Positions 50,629-60,809 of a stretch of 64,000 nt of DNA are shown here, piece after piece (position 1 is the first letter of the stretch; each line of letters starts with the position of its first letter). The stretch is taken from contig CAWGIX010000005.1 of the NCBI GenBank assembly GCA_963822705.1, positions 1-64,000 on the forward strand. Direction: 5' to 3'. This DNA comes from CAVRQM01 sp963822705. GTDB lineage: Bacteria > Pseudomonadota > Alphaproteobacteria > Acetobacterales > Acetobacteraceae. The notes beneath the pieces were generated by a model, which was not told where the DNA came from, did no database searches, and saw nothing but the letters and a program-made list of their open reading frames with translations. Made by a program: the position numbers and the translations under genes.

Positions 50629-50814
50629 AACTCCCCCTCCCCTGTCCGCCCCCTCCCCTTGTCCGCCCCGGGACCACGCCGATCGGCGCAGACTCGCGCC
50701 CGGAAAATTCCGACTGCGAATCAACGAGGCGTCCCCGCCCGTAGCGGGCAATTGCAGTGACAGTGCTGTTCGTCGTAACCATTCCGACCGCTTGATTTTG
50801 AGAAGAGACGCGGC

Positions 50815-51207
50815 ATGGACCGATTCACCGGCGGTTGCCTGTGCGGCAACGTCCGGATTGTGGCGTCGGGACTCCCCTATCGGGTCGGCCTCTGTCACTG
50901 TCTCGACTGCCGCAAGCATCATGGGGCGCTTTTTCACGCGTCCGCGGTGTTCCCTCAGGATGCGGTGACGATCGATGGCGAAACACGCGACTACGCCGGA
51001 CGGTTTTTCTGTCCCCGCTGCGGCTCGTCCCTCTTCGGACGCAGCGCAGACGAAATCGAAGTGAACCTGGGATCCCTGGATGCCCCTGATCAACTGGTGC
51101 CATCCTATGAAAGCTGGATTGTCCGTCGCGAGTCCTGGTTGCCGCCGTTCCCGCTCACGAGACGATACGACCGCGATCGTGAGGCCACGAGTCGCTTCGA
51201 GGAGTAG
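50815..51207 (+). CDS. GFA (CENP-V/glutathione-dependent formaldehyde-activating) family protein
   Basis: 130-residue zinc protein. Cys pairs: GGCLCGNVRI, LCHCLDCRKHHGALF and FFCPRCGSSLF supply seven Cys for the two zinc sites of the GFA fold. Ends GSLDAPDQLVPSYESWIVRR with the usual ESW motif. Homologues are mostly uncharacterised; true formaldehyde-glutathione activity is known only for some. Lone plus-strand gene after the terminator. Confidence 0.88.
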   Translation: MDRFTGGCLCGNVRIVASGLPYRVGLCHCLDCRKHHGALFHASAVFPQDAVTIDGETRDYAGRFFCPRCGSSLFGRSADEIEVNLGSLDAPDQLVPSYESWIVRRESWLPPFPLTRRYDRDREATSRFEE

Positions 51208-51288
51208 GTCGCACGAACCGGTCCGGTGGGACCACGATGTTTACGACGAACCAGAGCGGCTGCACTGGAAGCGTCTCCGCGGAATGCC

Positions 51289-51852
51289 CTAGCCGTCTCG
51301 AGACCGCCGGAGCAAAGCCTCGGCGTCATCGCGCGAGAGCGCCAAAACTTGCCGGGCGATCGGCTGCGCAAATCCCGCCCTGGCCAAAACACCCAGCTCG
51401 CGGCGTGTGGCGTCCGCATCCGCCGGTCCGGCGCGGAACGGCCCGATCCGGCGCCGGCGCGCGGCAGCAGCCGCAGCGGCCAACTCCTGTTCCGGATCGT
51501 CGGGCAACACGCGGCACCTGAGCTCTGACCCCACGCCGCGCTCCGCCAGGTGCGCGGCGATGGCGGCGCGCGAGCGTCCGCTACGTGCCAGCCGGCGCGC
51601 CCGGGCCTCGGCGAAGGTCGCGTCGTCCACCGCCCCGGAGGCGGCCAGCCGCCCTGCCACCGTTCGCACCGTGGCACGCGCGGCGGCAACTGCCTCCGGC
51701 TCGGGCGAGGTTTCCCGCTGCCAGCGCGCCACCCGGCGATCGAGCACCCGGATCAGCCCCGCCACGGTCGTGGCATAGCGTCCCAGATGGCGCAGGGCCG
51801 CCTCGTGCAGGCCGCTCTCGTCCGGCGCGGGAACGTTCGCAAGCTTCCGCAT
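51289..51852 (-). CDS. recX: RecX-family regulator
   Basis: 187-residue helical protein of the RecX type, an inhibitor of RecA filaments. The three-helix repeats can be seen in LHEAALRHLGRYATTVAGLI, DDATFAEARARRLARSGRSR with AAIAAHLAERGV, and ELGVLARAGFAQPIARQVLA. Alpha-proteobacterial form with high Ala/Arg content. Start ATG 51852 (MRKLANVPAP) is chosen because upstream codons are an in-frame 12-base repeat. recA is not adjacent. Confidence 0.72.
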   Translation of the reverse strand: MRKLANVPAPDESGLHEAALRHLGRYATTVAGLIRVLDRRVARWQRETSPEPEAVAAARATVRTVAGRLAASGAVDDATFAEARARRLARSGRSRAAIAAHLAERGVGSELRCRVLPDDPEQELAAAAAAARRRRIGPFRAGPADADATRRELGVLARAGFAQPIARQVLALSRDDAEALLRRSRDG

Positions 51853-51880
51853 GGCCCGAGCATGCCACTCCCGGGCTGCC

Positions 51881-51916
51881 CCGGAAACCGCGCCGGAAAC
51901 CGCGCCGGAAACCGTG
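51881..51916. repeat. 12-bp tandem repeat, three units, in the recX/PRC-barrel divergent gap
   Basis: CCGGAAACCGCG at 51881 and 51893, and CCGGAAACCGTG at 51905. The repeat lies in the 109-base divergent gap between recX and the second PRC-barrel gene. It may be a slippage product or a repeated regulator site; no further evidence. Confidence 0.75.
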
Positions 51917-51961
51917 CCGGCGGGTGCGACGTTGCGGGGATGCACAGCTTTTGAGGCCGCC

Positions 51962-52510
51962 ATGTCTTCTCGCTCGCCCGTCTCGGCTCGCTCGGCAGTC
52001 CGCCCGATCCTTTTCGGGGCGGCGATCGTCGCCGCCTCCATGCTGGGTCCACGGTGCATGGCACAGGACACGGCAAACCCGGTACCCGCCGCGCCCGCCG
52101 TCACTGCCCCCGCACCGGCCACCGTCGCGCCGGGCACGGCCACCGAAACGGCGTCTCCTGCCGCCGGGTCGCAGCAGACCGGTGCAACGCTTGGCGCCCC
52201 CAAGCTGGTCGTGGCCTCGGTGCGCCTGGACGGCGGCTGGCGCGCCAGCAAGTTCATCGGCTCCGCCGTCTACGACGACCAGAACCAGAAAATCGGCACG
52301 GTCGACGACCTGGTGATGACCGGCAAGGACAAGGTCGCGGTGGCGGTCCTCTCGGTGGGCGGCTTCCTGGGCCTGGGCAACAAGCTGGTGGCCATCCCGT
52401 TCGACCAGCTGAGCTACGATCCCGGCAGCAAGGACGCAAAAGTGGTGATGCCGAGTGCCAACAAGGACACGCTCACCAAAATGCCGAGTTTTACCTACGG
52501 CAACGGCTGA
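51962..52510 (+). CDS. exported PRC-barrel domain protein (copy 2)
   Basis: 182 residues: N-terminal signal/anchor (PILFGAAIVAASMLGPRCMA), Ala/Pro/Thr linker, then the PRC-barrel GGWRASKFIGSAVYDDQNQK, IGTVDDLVMTGKDKV, VLSVGGFLGLGNKLVAIPFD, clearly paralogous to the protein at 40742-41363. It ends with NKDTLTKMPSFTYGNG, a shorter counterpart of the copy 1 tail. ATG 51962 is preferred to the upstream in-frame ATG 51851. A Cys at RCMAQ is not in a good lipobox. Function unknown; family members are common in envelope stress settings. Confidence 0.8.
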   Translation: MSSRSPVSARSAVRPILFGAAIVAASMLGPRCMAQDTANPVPAAPAVTAPAPATVAPGTATETASPAAGSQQTGATLGAPKLVVASVRLDGGWRASKFIGSAVYDDQNQKIGTVDDLVMTGKDKVAVAVLSVGGFLGLGNKLVAIPFDQLSYDPGSKDAKVVMPSANKDTLTKMPSFTYGNG

Positions 52511-52940
52511 TTCAAATCGTCGGCAACTCGGATGTTGCCGGACGCGCTCGGACGATAGCGCCAAGGATTCGTTGATGGGGCGGGTCCACGAGGGGCGGAA
52601 CTGCGTCTGACGTGGGGTACGCGACGGATCGGGGGAAAGTAAAACGGACCCTGCTGGCGCTGACCTGGCGCCCTCGATTACTGCCGAAATTATGTAAACT
52701 GTCTTCTGCGGCTTTGTCGTGTGCCCGGTTCCTGATTTCGCTGGCTCGACCTCGGCTCGCGTCCCGGCGTTGGCAAAGCTTCGCCCCAGTTCCTGGCCGG
52801 AAGCGGACGGTCCGCAATCAAGAGGTCGGGAGCGAAAAGCAGACATCCGCCACCGTTTGCCCGTCGGCGGCTTCCGACCCAAAAGCCGGCCTTCGGCGCA
52901 TGAGACCCGATGACTGGGAGCGACTGTGCTTAGCAGCCGC
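52511..52940. other. gap between PRC-barrel gene and GmrSD-like gene
   Basis: 430 bases without a recognisable gene. A short AT-richer patch near 52690-52710 (TTATGTAAACTG) stands out but no promoter or terminator could be assigned. Frames on both strands give no family resemblance. Confidence 0.4.
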
Positions 52941-54867
52941 TCACGACATAGTCGCAGGGTAGGGCCATAATCTCGTTGCCAGAGCAGCCATCTCGGCACC
53001 GCGCTGCATAATTCTTTCCTCATCCCAGTCCGAAGCGTTCAGGATCGAACGGTTCAGTTCGAGCATCGTATGCTTGGCGATCTCGTCCCGCTTCTGCACG
53101 AAAGGACCATTACTCACCGCGCTGTTCAGCGGCTGTGTCAGAAGCGTGAGGTTTCCCAGCGTTTGCTTGAGACGCTCCCGGCGGGTGATAACCCCCGCGC
53201 GCGATCCATCCTCCGCCGATGACACCAACAGCTCCATCCTCTGGGCCTCAGTCCCGTCCGGCAGGCGCCAATGCTCCGTCCAGGAATGTGGTAGGATATG
53301 CTCAACGGTGAGCCCCGGCGCCACATCGCCAGCATCGCTGAACTTCGTCCACCGGGCTTTTTCGATGGCTTCAAGGAGCAAGCGCACGCGGGGCCCGATA
53401 GCGGAATAGAGCGGCTTGGTTGTCAGTCCGCGCTCGAACTCCGCATCACCAGGGAACCGCGCCGAGTCCGCTTTTGAAGCCATGAGTGCCCGCTCTACAC
53501 TTTCCGATGTCCAGTCGCTTGCATCGAGCTTGGCGATGATCGATAGGAAGACCTTGTTGTAATTGGCATTGTTGAGCCGGCACGCCGCCCGTCGGACAAT
53601 GTAGCTGAGGAGCACATCGAGGCTCCGCGCTTTGTCCGCCGTTTCTAACCCCTCGGCGCCCCACAGGCGGAGCACTAATGGATATACCGTCGTCTGATCC
53701 CAAGGCAAAAGCTTCCGGGCAAAGTTGCCGAGTGGCGATGCGCTATTCCTCTCGATGAGCTCCCGATAGATCGTGCCATAGTGACTGAGCTCGAGCAGCT
53801 CGTCGACGATTGTTGGATACGCCCGACTACGGACGAATGCCTTGTACTCACTGAACAGCTTCGAAAGGTTGACCTCGCTCGCAATCTGCCCGGCAATGAA
53901 ATTGGCGAGGAAGAACTCAAGCCGGGGTTTTTTGAATCTCCCCTGCTTCTCCTCCACCTCCCAGAATCGATCCTCGAACGGCTTCCAGTGCAGATCAAAC
54001 AGCTTTTCGGCCGTCGGCTCGCCCGGCTTCGCCCGGGCATCCGCCCGCTGAAAGATGTTGTTGCGGATGAGGTCCGCGGCCAAAAGCGGCTCGCCTCGTT
54101 CGTTCAGCGTCTCGAAGATCACCTGGGCATCGTCGCCGTCTTCGAGCACGATTTCGACGACCTTGAACTCCTCGACGAGCGCCTGCCAGATCGCGTCGAG
54201 CTTGCTCTCGTTCGGATGCCCGCTATCCACTTCCTCCGACGCGTCGGTGAATTCGCTTTCCAGATCGCTCGTCTCGACAGCGTGCTTTATCTTCTCGAAG
54301 AAATAGCCATAGGCGAGCATGAGCTTCGGGATGTAGCTGTAGCTGTAAATCTTGTCCTGACCCTTGTAGAACCAGTCGGGATATTTGGCGTGCAGCTTGG
54401 CGCGTCCGAGAGTGAGGATATCGATGAACAGAGGCCGATCATACTGCGTTGGCCAGACCTTGAATTTCTCGATATCTGGCTCCTCCATTAGATGCAGCTT
54501 GTCGTTATAGAGGTAGCTGTCAATATTCGATGCTGTTGCTTCGAACTTCGCGGAGATGGCATAGTCGCGCGCAGCCGCGAGGAAGAGCTGAAAAGTGGTC
54601 AGACGCTGCTGCCCATCCACCACCTGGAAGGATGGAACGCGCTTGGCGGAGAAAGCGCCGCGCGAATTCCAGCACCACTGCGCCCATGAAATGTGAAAAC
54701 CGCCTGTCGCGGCCCTCAAGCCGCTCAATCGCTTTCGTCCGGATATCCGCCCAGAACGGCTCCCACTGCTTTTTCTCATTCCAGACATAGTGCCTCTGGT
54801 AAATCGGCACGCAAAAGCGCCATCGGTTCTGTAGAACTTGGCCGACAATAACGGGACCTGCTTTCAA
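52941..54867 (-). CDS. DUF262-DUF1524 protein, GmrSD-like type IV restriction enzyme, one frame break
   Basis: About 642 codons. N-terminal DUF262 (ParB/Srx-like nucleotidase fold): VPIYQRHYVWNEKKQWEPFW, HFMGAVVLEFAR and VVDGQQRLTTFQLFLAAARD; C-terminal DUF1524 HNH nuclease: LTVEHILPHSWTEHW and LGNLTLLTQPLNSAVSNGPF. This is the fused layout of GmrSD-like systems that cut modified (glucosyl-hydroxymethyl-type) phage DNA. TTG 54867 with GAGGAAG upstream begins MKAGPVIVGQVL; an extra base near 54662-54668 separates the first 60 residues from the remainder. Solitary gene without methylase, in keeping with type IV. Confidence 0.8.
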
Positions 54868-55334
54868 CGGACTTCCTCACCGTATTGGACTTGCAAGACC
54901 TTACTCCCGCCGTCATCGACAATTCACTGAGATTCGCACGAAGCTGGCGTGCGTTGAAGTCGGCCGGCTCGAATGTCTCATTCGGAGCGCTCTGCCGAGG
55001 GCGATTGATGTCCGAGAAGGGCGCAAAGCCGCCGATGACAGACCGGCACTCTATGTCTGGTTCCTACCCACAGCAAACGTCGGGCCCTCGAAAGTCAAGA
55101 CTTCCGGGAATTCTGGTTCCGACAGTCACACCCTTAACAGACGCCCGCTCGTTGGCCCCGATCCGCATCCGAGCACCAGCGGCGCTTCGCTCAAGCGGGG
55201 TCCTGGTCCCGGTCGGAGGCGGTCGCTTCGGTTTCTGCTCCGCCCGGACATACCGCAGGGCCGGTACCACAGCAGATCGGTCGAGGACCAAGCTGGCCGG
55301 GATCGGACTGCCACGACTGACAAAAAAAACATCC
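54868..55334. other. gap upstream of the second proline-rich copy
   Basis: About 470 bases between the GmrSD-like start and the promoter-like element at 55335. No gene family recognised in any frame. The GmrSD promoter should be within its first part, but no clear boxes were found. Confidence 0.35.
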
Positions 55335-55370
55335 TTGACCCGCCCCGCGGCGTGCGTTAGTGCTTCTAAC
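55335..55370 (+). promoter_or_regulatory. promoter with GTTAG-N5-CTAAC inverted repeat abutting the start codon (copy 2)
   Basis: TTGACC (55335-55340), 16-base spacer, TTAGTG (55357-55362), and the inverted repeat GTTAG-TGCTT-CTAAC (55356-55370) immediately followed by ATG 55371. Spacing is identical to copy 1, while the spacer bases differ, which argues for selection on the boxes and the inverted repeat. Confidence 0.55.
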
Positions 55371-56092
55371 ATGTGGTTTCTCCCCCCGCCCGCCCCTCCC
55401 ACCGGACGCCAGCCTCTCCGATCGCTTTACCCGGTTCACCCACGGAGTGGCCCGGGGGCTGGGGGCACGCTACGACGCCGACCGGAGGTCCGGGGTGTAT
55501 ATCATCGCCGTGCAGCTGGTGAACCTGATCGGGATCCGGCTGCAAAACCTCCGGCTCAGGTTCATAGCCCTGCCGCCCGCGCCCAGGCGGGTCCGCTGCC
55601 GCCGCCCCGGCCGCCCGGGACCGGAAACGGGAAGCCCGAAAGCGACAACACCCGTTTCCCGAGCCGTTCGCCTGGCTGCTAAAACTGGGGCAGTGGCGGG
55701 TGGCGCCCTGTCAGGGGGATTTGGAGCGGCTGCTGGCGGATCCGGAGATGCAGGAGTTGCTCCGCAACGCGCCTCAGGCGGGGCGGATGCTCCGGCCGTT
55801 GTGCCGGATGCTGGCGTAGTCCCCGACCCGGCGCTCCTGCCCCCGCCGCCGAAACGGCCCCGCCCGGGCCAGGCCGGCTGGCCCCGAACCGGCCCTCACC
55901 GGACCGGCGGCAAAAGCCGATGCGCAAGCGTCCGGTGCGCACCGAGCCGTATAAGCGCAAGCCGAAGTGGACCGAGCCCGGCACGGAGTGGCGCAAGTGG
56001 CGCGGCATCTGGATGCTGGAGCCGATCCGAAAACCGGCCCCTGTCCGGGCGCCTGCCTCACGCACGCCCATATCGTTCCGATATCGGAACGT
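55371..56092 (+). pseudogene. proline-rich repeated-family protein (copy 2, frames broken)
   Basis: Same order of blocks as the intact copy at 14573-15313 but spread over frames: MWFLPPPAPP, then PDASLSDRFTRFTHGVARGL, LLADPEMQELLRNAPQAGRM with LRPLCRMLA, and a final RKRPVRTEPYKRKPKWTEPG with TEWRKWRGIWMLEPIRKPA. The (GP)n tandem repeat is missing. Similarity extends about 55 bases past the copy 1 stop (the CACGCACGCCCATAT stretch). It needs two or more shifts; given the indel rate in the window, some may be read errors. Confidence 0.6.
56074..56091. repeat. 18-bp perfect palindrome at the 3' boundary of the repeated unit
   Basis: CGTTCCGATATCGGAACG is fully self-complementary and ends 5 bases before the MscS stop. 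The corresponding site after copy 1 (15347-15364) has the imperfect version TGTTACGAATGCGATACG. It could be a bidirectional terminator stem or a protein site. Confidence 0.6.
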
Positions 56093-56096
56093 CTAT

Positions 56097-58569
56097 CTAC
56101 TTGGCGTGATCGAGCGCCGCAGGCGGAGGCGACAAGGGTTGGGATGCGGCGCCGGCGTCCCTCGCCGTCTCGTCCATCCGCCACGCGTGCGCCTCCGCCA
56201 GTCCAGGCTCCTGGTGTTGCAGCAATACGGCCTGCGGCGGGATTGGCCAGACGGATGCCCCAATCCTCGAACCGCATTTTCACCCGGCGGTTGAATTCCC
56301 GCTGCACCCCCCAGCGGGCGGCGTCGGTGCACTCGATCTGTCCGACCAGGGTCACCGTGGAGGCGTCCACGTGATCGACCCCCCAAAACGCCAGATCGGC
56401 GCGGATGCCGGGGCCGAATTCCGGATCGCTGCGCAATTCCGCGCCGATCCGCCGGATCGCGTCCGCCACCCGGTCCACGTCTTCCTCGATGGCCACGGTC
56501 ACGCTGATGGCGGCGTTGCCGATGCCGCGATTGGTGTTGGTCACCGTGGTCACCGAGCTGAACGGGATCACGTGCACCGAGCCGTCGCCGGCGCGCAGGC
56601 GGATGGTGCGCACCGACAGTTTCTCCACCGTGCCGGACAGGCCGGAGACCGTGACCCACTCGCCGACCTGCATGGCGTTCTCCAGCAGCAGGAAAATGCC
56701 GGTGATGAAATCCTGCACCAGTTTCTGCGAGCCGAACCCCAGGGCGACGCCGAAAATCCCGGCCCCCGCCAGCAGCGGCCCGGTGTTGACGCCCAGCTCC
56801 GACAGCGCGGTCAGGCCGACGACGATAATGATCAGGGCCAGCAGGCAGCTGCGCAGCAACGGCGCCAGCGTGCGCAGCCGGCCGGCCTGGGCATATTGGC
56901 CGGACGCCGACAGACGGTCGAGGTTGCGGTCGATCGCGGCGTTGGCCAGCTCCCAGATCACCAGGTCCACCACCAGGATCACCAGAATGGTGATGATGGC
57001 GTAGGCCGCGCGCGTGCCCAGGGCGCCGGCGCTGAACCACCGCAACACGTCCACGCCCCAGGCCTGCAACAGCGCCAGCAGCGTCAGCACGCCGATGCTC
57101 ACCTGAGCCAGGCGACGCACCAGCGGATAGTAGCGGCCGGCGCGCCGGCTCAGCACCGGTCGCCGTTCCCCGGCGCGGAAACTCCTGTCCACCGCCCCCA
57201 GCACGGCAATGGCCAGCACGCGCGAGACGATCAGCACCAGAATCGTGGCCAAGGTCAGCCGCAGCACATGCGACACGCCGTTCCTCGCCTGCACCGCCCA
57301 GACCAGCCATGTGCCCAGGATCACCGCCGAGGCGACCCAGTGCCAGACCTCGGCAAACCGCCCGGCCAGCGCCGCCCAGCTGGAGGAACTGCCGGAACGC
57401 GGGCGCAGCCGGCGGGCCACCAGGCGGCGCGAGCGCCAGACCAGGCCGATCAGGCCCAGATGCACCGCCAATGCCACCAGCTTGAGCAAACCCTGCTGCG
57501 CCGCCTCGTCCAGGCCCAGCCGGGCGCCGATCGCCGCCGCCGCGCTGCCGAGAATGGCAATGCCGGCCAGCCACTGTGTCCAGGGGATCAGCGACCGCGC
57601 CGTGGCGTCGCTCAGATCGAACAGCCGCCAATGCCCCACCGGGTCGGTGAACAGCAGGCGCGTCACGCAGAGCACCGCCCGGAACAGCACATAGGCGTAG
57701 ATCGCCTGCAGCACGATCATCTTGGTGGTGAACAGCTCCACCAGACCGGTGCCGAGCAGCAGATTGCCGGTGATCGCAAACGCCACCACCGGCAGGAACG
57801 TGAGCACTGCCCGCAGCAGCGAGCCCGGCAGCCGTCGCAGCAGGCGCAGCGAGCGCATCGCCCGCGCGCGCGGATGGGTCTCGGCCAGCACCGTTTCGTC
57901 AACCTGCGGGGCGCGCAACTCGGCGACCTCCCCGGCGCGGTCGAGCACGCGCATGAGCCCCCGCAGCACCCGGACGGCGGCATACTGCACGGCAAAAGCG
58001 AGCCCGAGGATAAGGCTCGATTTCAGCGCCGCATCGACGATGCGCTCGCGCAGCACCGGATCGGTGCTGGCATGGCGCACCCAGCGGACCATGGCGGGAA
58101 AACCGGTCATGGCCCGAACCGCAGCGGCCAGTTCATGCGACGACTGTTGCAGCCCGCCCGCCGCCTCGCCGATCAGCTCCGCCCCCAAGCCACCCGGCGT
58201 GAGCGCCACCGCCTTGGCCGTCGCCGCCGGGGGCGGCGTCGTGCCCAAGACCCCGGTGGCCAGCGCGGCCGCTCCGGCAGCCGCGGCCGGCGCAGCGGAG
58301 GCGGGCGGGGGAGTTGCCGCCACTGCCTGCAGTTCTGCCAGGAGCGCCTGCCGGCGCGCATCGTCTTGCAGCACATCCAGCAATAGCTGCGCCTGCGCCG
58401 GGGACAGCTTTGCGGGCGCGGCGGGCGCAGGTTCCGGGGCCGCCGCCGGGGTCGCAGCGCCCGGGGCCTGCGCCAGCGCGGGGACCAGGGCGGCGAGCAG
58501 GAACAGCACGCTCAGGCAGGCAGCGCGAACAGGCATCGGTCTGGTCAGGGCCCTCGGCCGGGTTGCCAT
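56097..58569 (-). CDS. large MscS-family mechanosensitive channel, frame break near the C-terminus
   Basis: About 824 residues. Signal peptide (LSVLFLLAALVPALAQ), Ala/Pro-rich periplasmic section, some 10-11 TM helices, then the MscS core: GPLLAGAGIFGVALGFGSQK with LVQDFITGIFLLLEN (pore helix TM3) and VGEWVTVSGLSGTVEKLSVR, RLRAGDGSVHVIPFSSVTTV (beta domain). Near 56255-56265 the frame shifts from FEDWGIRL to PIPPQAVLLQ, which is the family's usual end, then a 45-residue tail to the stop at 56097. Releases solutes at hypo-osmotic shock. Confidence 0.88.
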
Positions 58570-58679
58570 GAAGACGCCCGGCTTCTAGCGGCGCGCACGC
58601 CGGCAGTCACCTCGCGGCCGGTTTGACTTCGGGACCGGGCGGGCAGCATTTTCGCGGGCTCCGGGACGAGGAAGCTCCG

Positions 58680-59877
58680 ATGATCCCTGCGCTGATGCCA
58701 ACTTACGCACGGGCCGACCTCGCCTTCGAGCGTGGCGAGGGTGCATTTCTGTTCGCCGACGACGGCCGCCGCCTCCTCGATTTCGGCGCCGGGCTCGCCA
58801 CCTCCTCGCTGGGACACGACCACCCGCATCTGGTTGCCGCCATTGCCGAGCAGGCGCGCCGGGTGATCCACACCTCCAACCTGTACCGCGTGCCGCAGGC
58901 CGAACGGCTGGCGGCCCGGTTCGTGGAGGCGACGTTCGCCGACAGCGTGTTCTTCTGCAATTCCGGCGCCGAGGCCAACGAGGGCATGGTGAAGATGATC
59001 CGCCGCGCCCAGCACGCGACCGGCCACCCCGAGCGCTACCGCGTCATCTGTTTCGAGGGCGCGTTCCACGGCCGCACCCTGGCCATGCTGGCCGCCACCG
59101 GCAACGAGAAATACCTGGCCGGGTTCGGACCCGAGGTGGACGGGTTCGACCACGTGCCGTTCGGCAACATGAACGCGGTGCGCGACGCCATCACCCCGCA
59201 GACGGCGGGGATTCTGGTCGAGCCGGTCCAGGGCGAAGGCGGCGTCCGCCCCGCCTCGCTCCGCTTTCTCCGCGAACTGCGCGAGGCGGCGGACGAGTTC
59301 GGTCTGGTTTTTGGCATGGACGAGATCCAGACCGGGATGGGGCGCAGCGGTAAACTGTTTGCCCATGAATGGGCCGGCATCGCCCCGGACGTGATGTCGG
59401 TCGCCAAAGGCATTGCCGGCGGGGTGCCGATGGGTGCCATTCTGGCCCGCGAGCATATTGCCAAACACCTGTCGCCCGGCAGCCACGGCACGACGTTCGG
59501 CGGCAACCCGCTGGCCTGCGCCGCCGCCAACGCGGTGCTTGACGTGATTCTCGCCCCCGGTTTCCTGGCCGACGTGGATCGGCGCGCGCGCCGCCTCTGG
59601 GCCGGCCTGACCGAAATCGTGCGCGCCAATCCCGACGTGTTTGCCGAGGTGCGCGGCGCCGGATTGCTGCTGGCCCTGCAATGCGCGGTGCCGAACACCG
59701 AGGTGCAGAAGGCGTGCCTGGCGCAGGGACTTTTGGTGCTGACCGCCGGCGAGAACGTGCTGCGCCTGGCTCCGCCGCTGATCGTGGGCGATACGGAAAT
59801 CGACACCGCGTTGAGAGATGATCCGGACCGCTGCCCGTCGCGCGGCGCCTGTTCCAGAGAAAGTCGCGGCGCAATGA
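58680..59877 (+). CDS. argD: acetylornithine aminotransferase, frame break near C-terminus
   Basis: PLP-dependent class III aminotransferase of arginine synthesis, about 398 residues. GAEANEGMVKMIRRA, FEGAFHGRTLAMLAATGN, LVEPVQGEGGVRPAS, FGMDEIQTGMGRSGKLFAHE, SVAKGIAGGVPMGAILA with the PLP Lys, and HGTTFGGNPLACAAA are intact. At 59814-59817 one extra base moves the last 20 codons out of frame; removed, it ends LEMIRTAARRAAPVPEKVAA Q with a stop overlapping the argF start. GAGGAAG precedes ATG 58680. As written, the frame runs on into argF. Confidence 0.9.
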
Positions 59878-60809
59878 GTGCCGCCCTGCGTCCGCTTCCC
59901 GAACCGCCTCGCCACTTTTTGGATTTGCGCGAGTTCGACACGGCCACGCTGCGGCGCATGCTGGATGCGGCGGTTTCCTACAAACGTGCCGGTACCGCCT
60001 CCCGGCCGCTCGCGGGGCGCACGCTGGCCATGGTGTTTGAAAAACCCTCCACCCGCACACGGGTGAGTTTCGAACTCGCCATGCGCCAGCTGGGCGGCGA
60101 GGTAGTGGTGCTGTCGGGTGCGGACATGCAGACCGGACGCGGCGAGACGCTGGCCGACACGGCGCGCGTGCTGTCGCGCTATGTAGACGCCATCATGTTC
60201 CGCACCGCCGAGTCGGCACGGCTACACGAACTGGCCGAGCATGCGACGGTGCCGGTGATCAACGGGCTGACCGCCGAGAGCCACCCCTGCCAGCTCATGG
60301 CCGACGTGCTGACATTCGAAGAGCATCGCGGCCCGATTGCCGGCCAGACCGTGGCCTGGTGCGGCGACGGCAACAACATGGCCCGCACCTGGATCGAGGC
60401 CGCCGTCCGTTTCGGTTTTCCGCTACGCCTCGCCACTCCCGGCGAATTGCGCCCGCCCGATTCGGTGGTGGCCTGGGCGCGCGCGCAGGGTGCGGCAATC
60501 GAGCTTGTCGACGATCCCCTGGCGGCGGTGCGCGGCTCGCGCTGCGTGGTGACCGACGCGTGGGTCAGCATGTCCGACGATCCGGCATCGAACCGGCACA
60601 ATCTGCTGGCGCCGTATCGGGTGACGCCGGCCGTAATGGCGGGTGCCGCGCGCGACGCGGTGTTCATGCATTGCCTGCCGGCTCATCGCGGCGAGGAAGT
60701 TGCGGCCGAGGTGATCGACGGAGCGCAATCGGTGGTGTTCGACGAAGCGGAGAATCGGCTGCACGCGCAGAAGGGGGTGCTGGCCTGGGCTTTGGGGACG
60801 ATCGGCTAG
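59874..60809 (+). CDS. argF: ornithine carbamoyltransferase
   Basis: Makes citrulline from ornithine and carbamoyl phosphate; 311 residues. Carbamoyl-phosphate loop FEKPSTRTRVSFELAMRQLG, MFRTAESARLHELAEH, NGLTAESHPCQLMADVLTFE (HPxQ), VAWCGDGNNMARTWIEAAVR, TDAWVSMSD and the ornithine loop FMHCLPAHRGEEV are all present. The ATGA overlap with argD, once the argD shift is corrected, gives the normal alphaproteobacterial argD-argF pair. Follows in the same frame as most of argD only by accident. Confidence 0.93.
   Translation: MSAALRPLPEPPRHFLDLREFDTATLRRMLDAAVSYKRAGTASRPLAGRTLAMVFEKPSTRTRVSFELAMRQLGGEVVVLSGADMQTGRGETLADTARVLSRYVDAIMFRTAESARLHELAEHATVPVINGLTAESHPCQLMADVLTFEEHRGPIAGQTVAWCGDGNNMARTWIEAAVRFGFPLRLATPGELRPPDSVVAWARAQGAAIELVDDPLAAVRGSRCVVTDAWVSMSDDPASNRHNLLAPYRVTPAVMAGAARDAVFMHCLPAHRGEEVAAEVIDGAQSVVFDEAENRLHAQKGVLAWALGTIG

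Noticed and set aside
51581..53023. 480-codon minus-strand frame across recX and the gap
   Set aside because: It reads recX in the wrong frame and the PRC-barrel gene antisense; no family resemblance.
56371..58386. 671-codon plus-strand frame opposite MscS
   Set aside because: Gln/His/Arg-rich antisense shadow; the minus strand carries clear MscS motifs.
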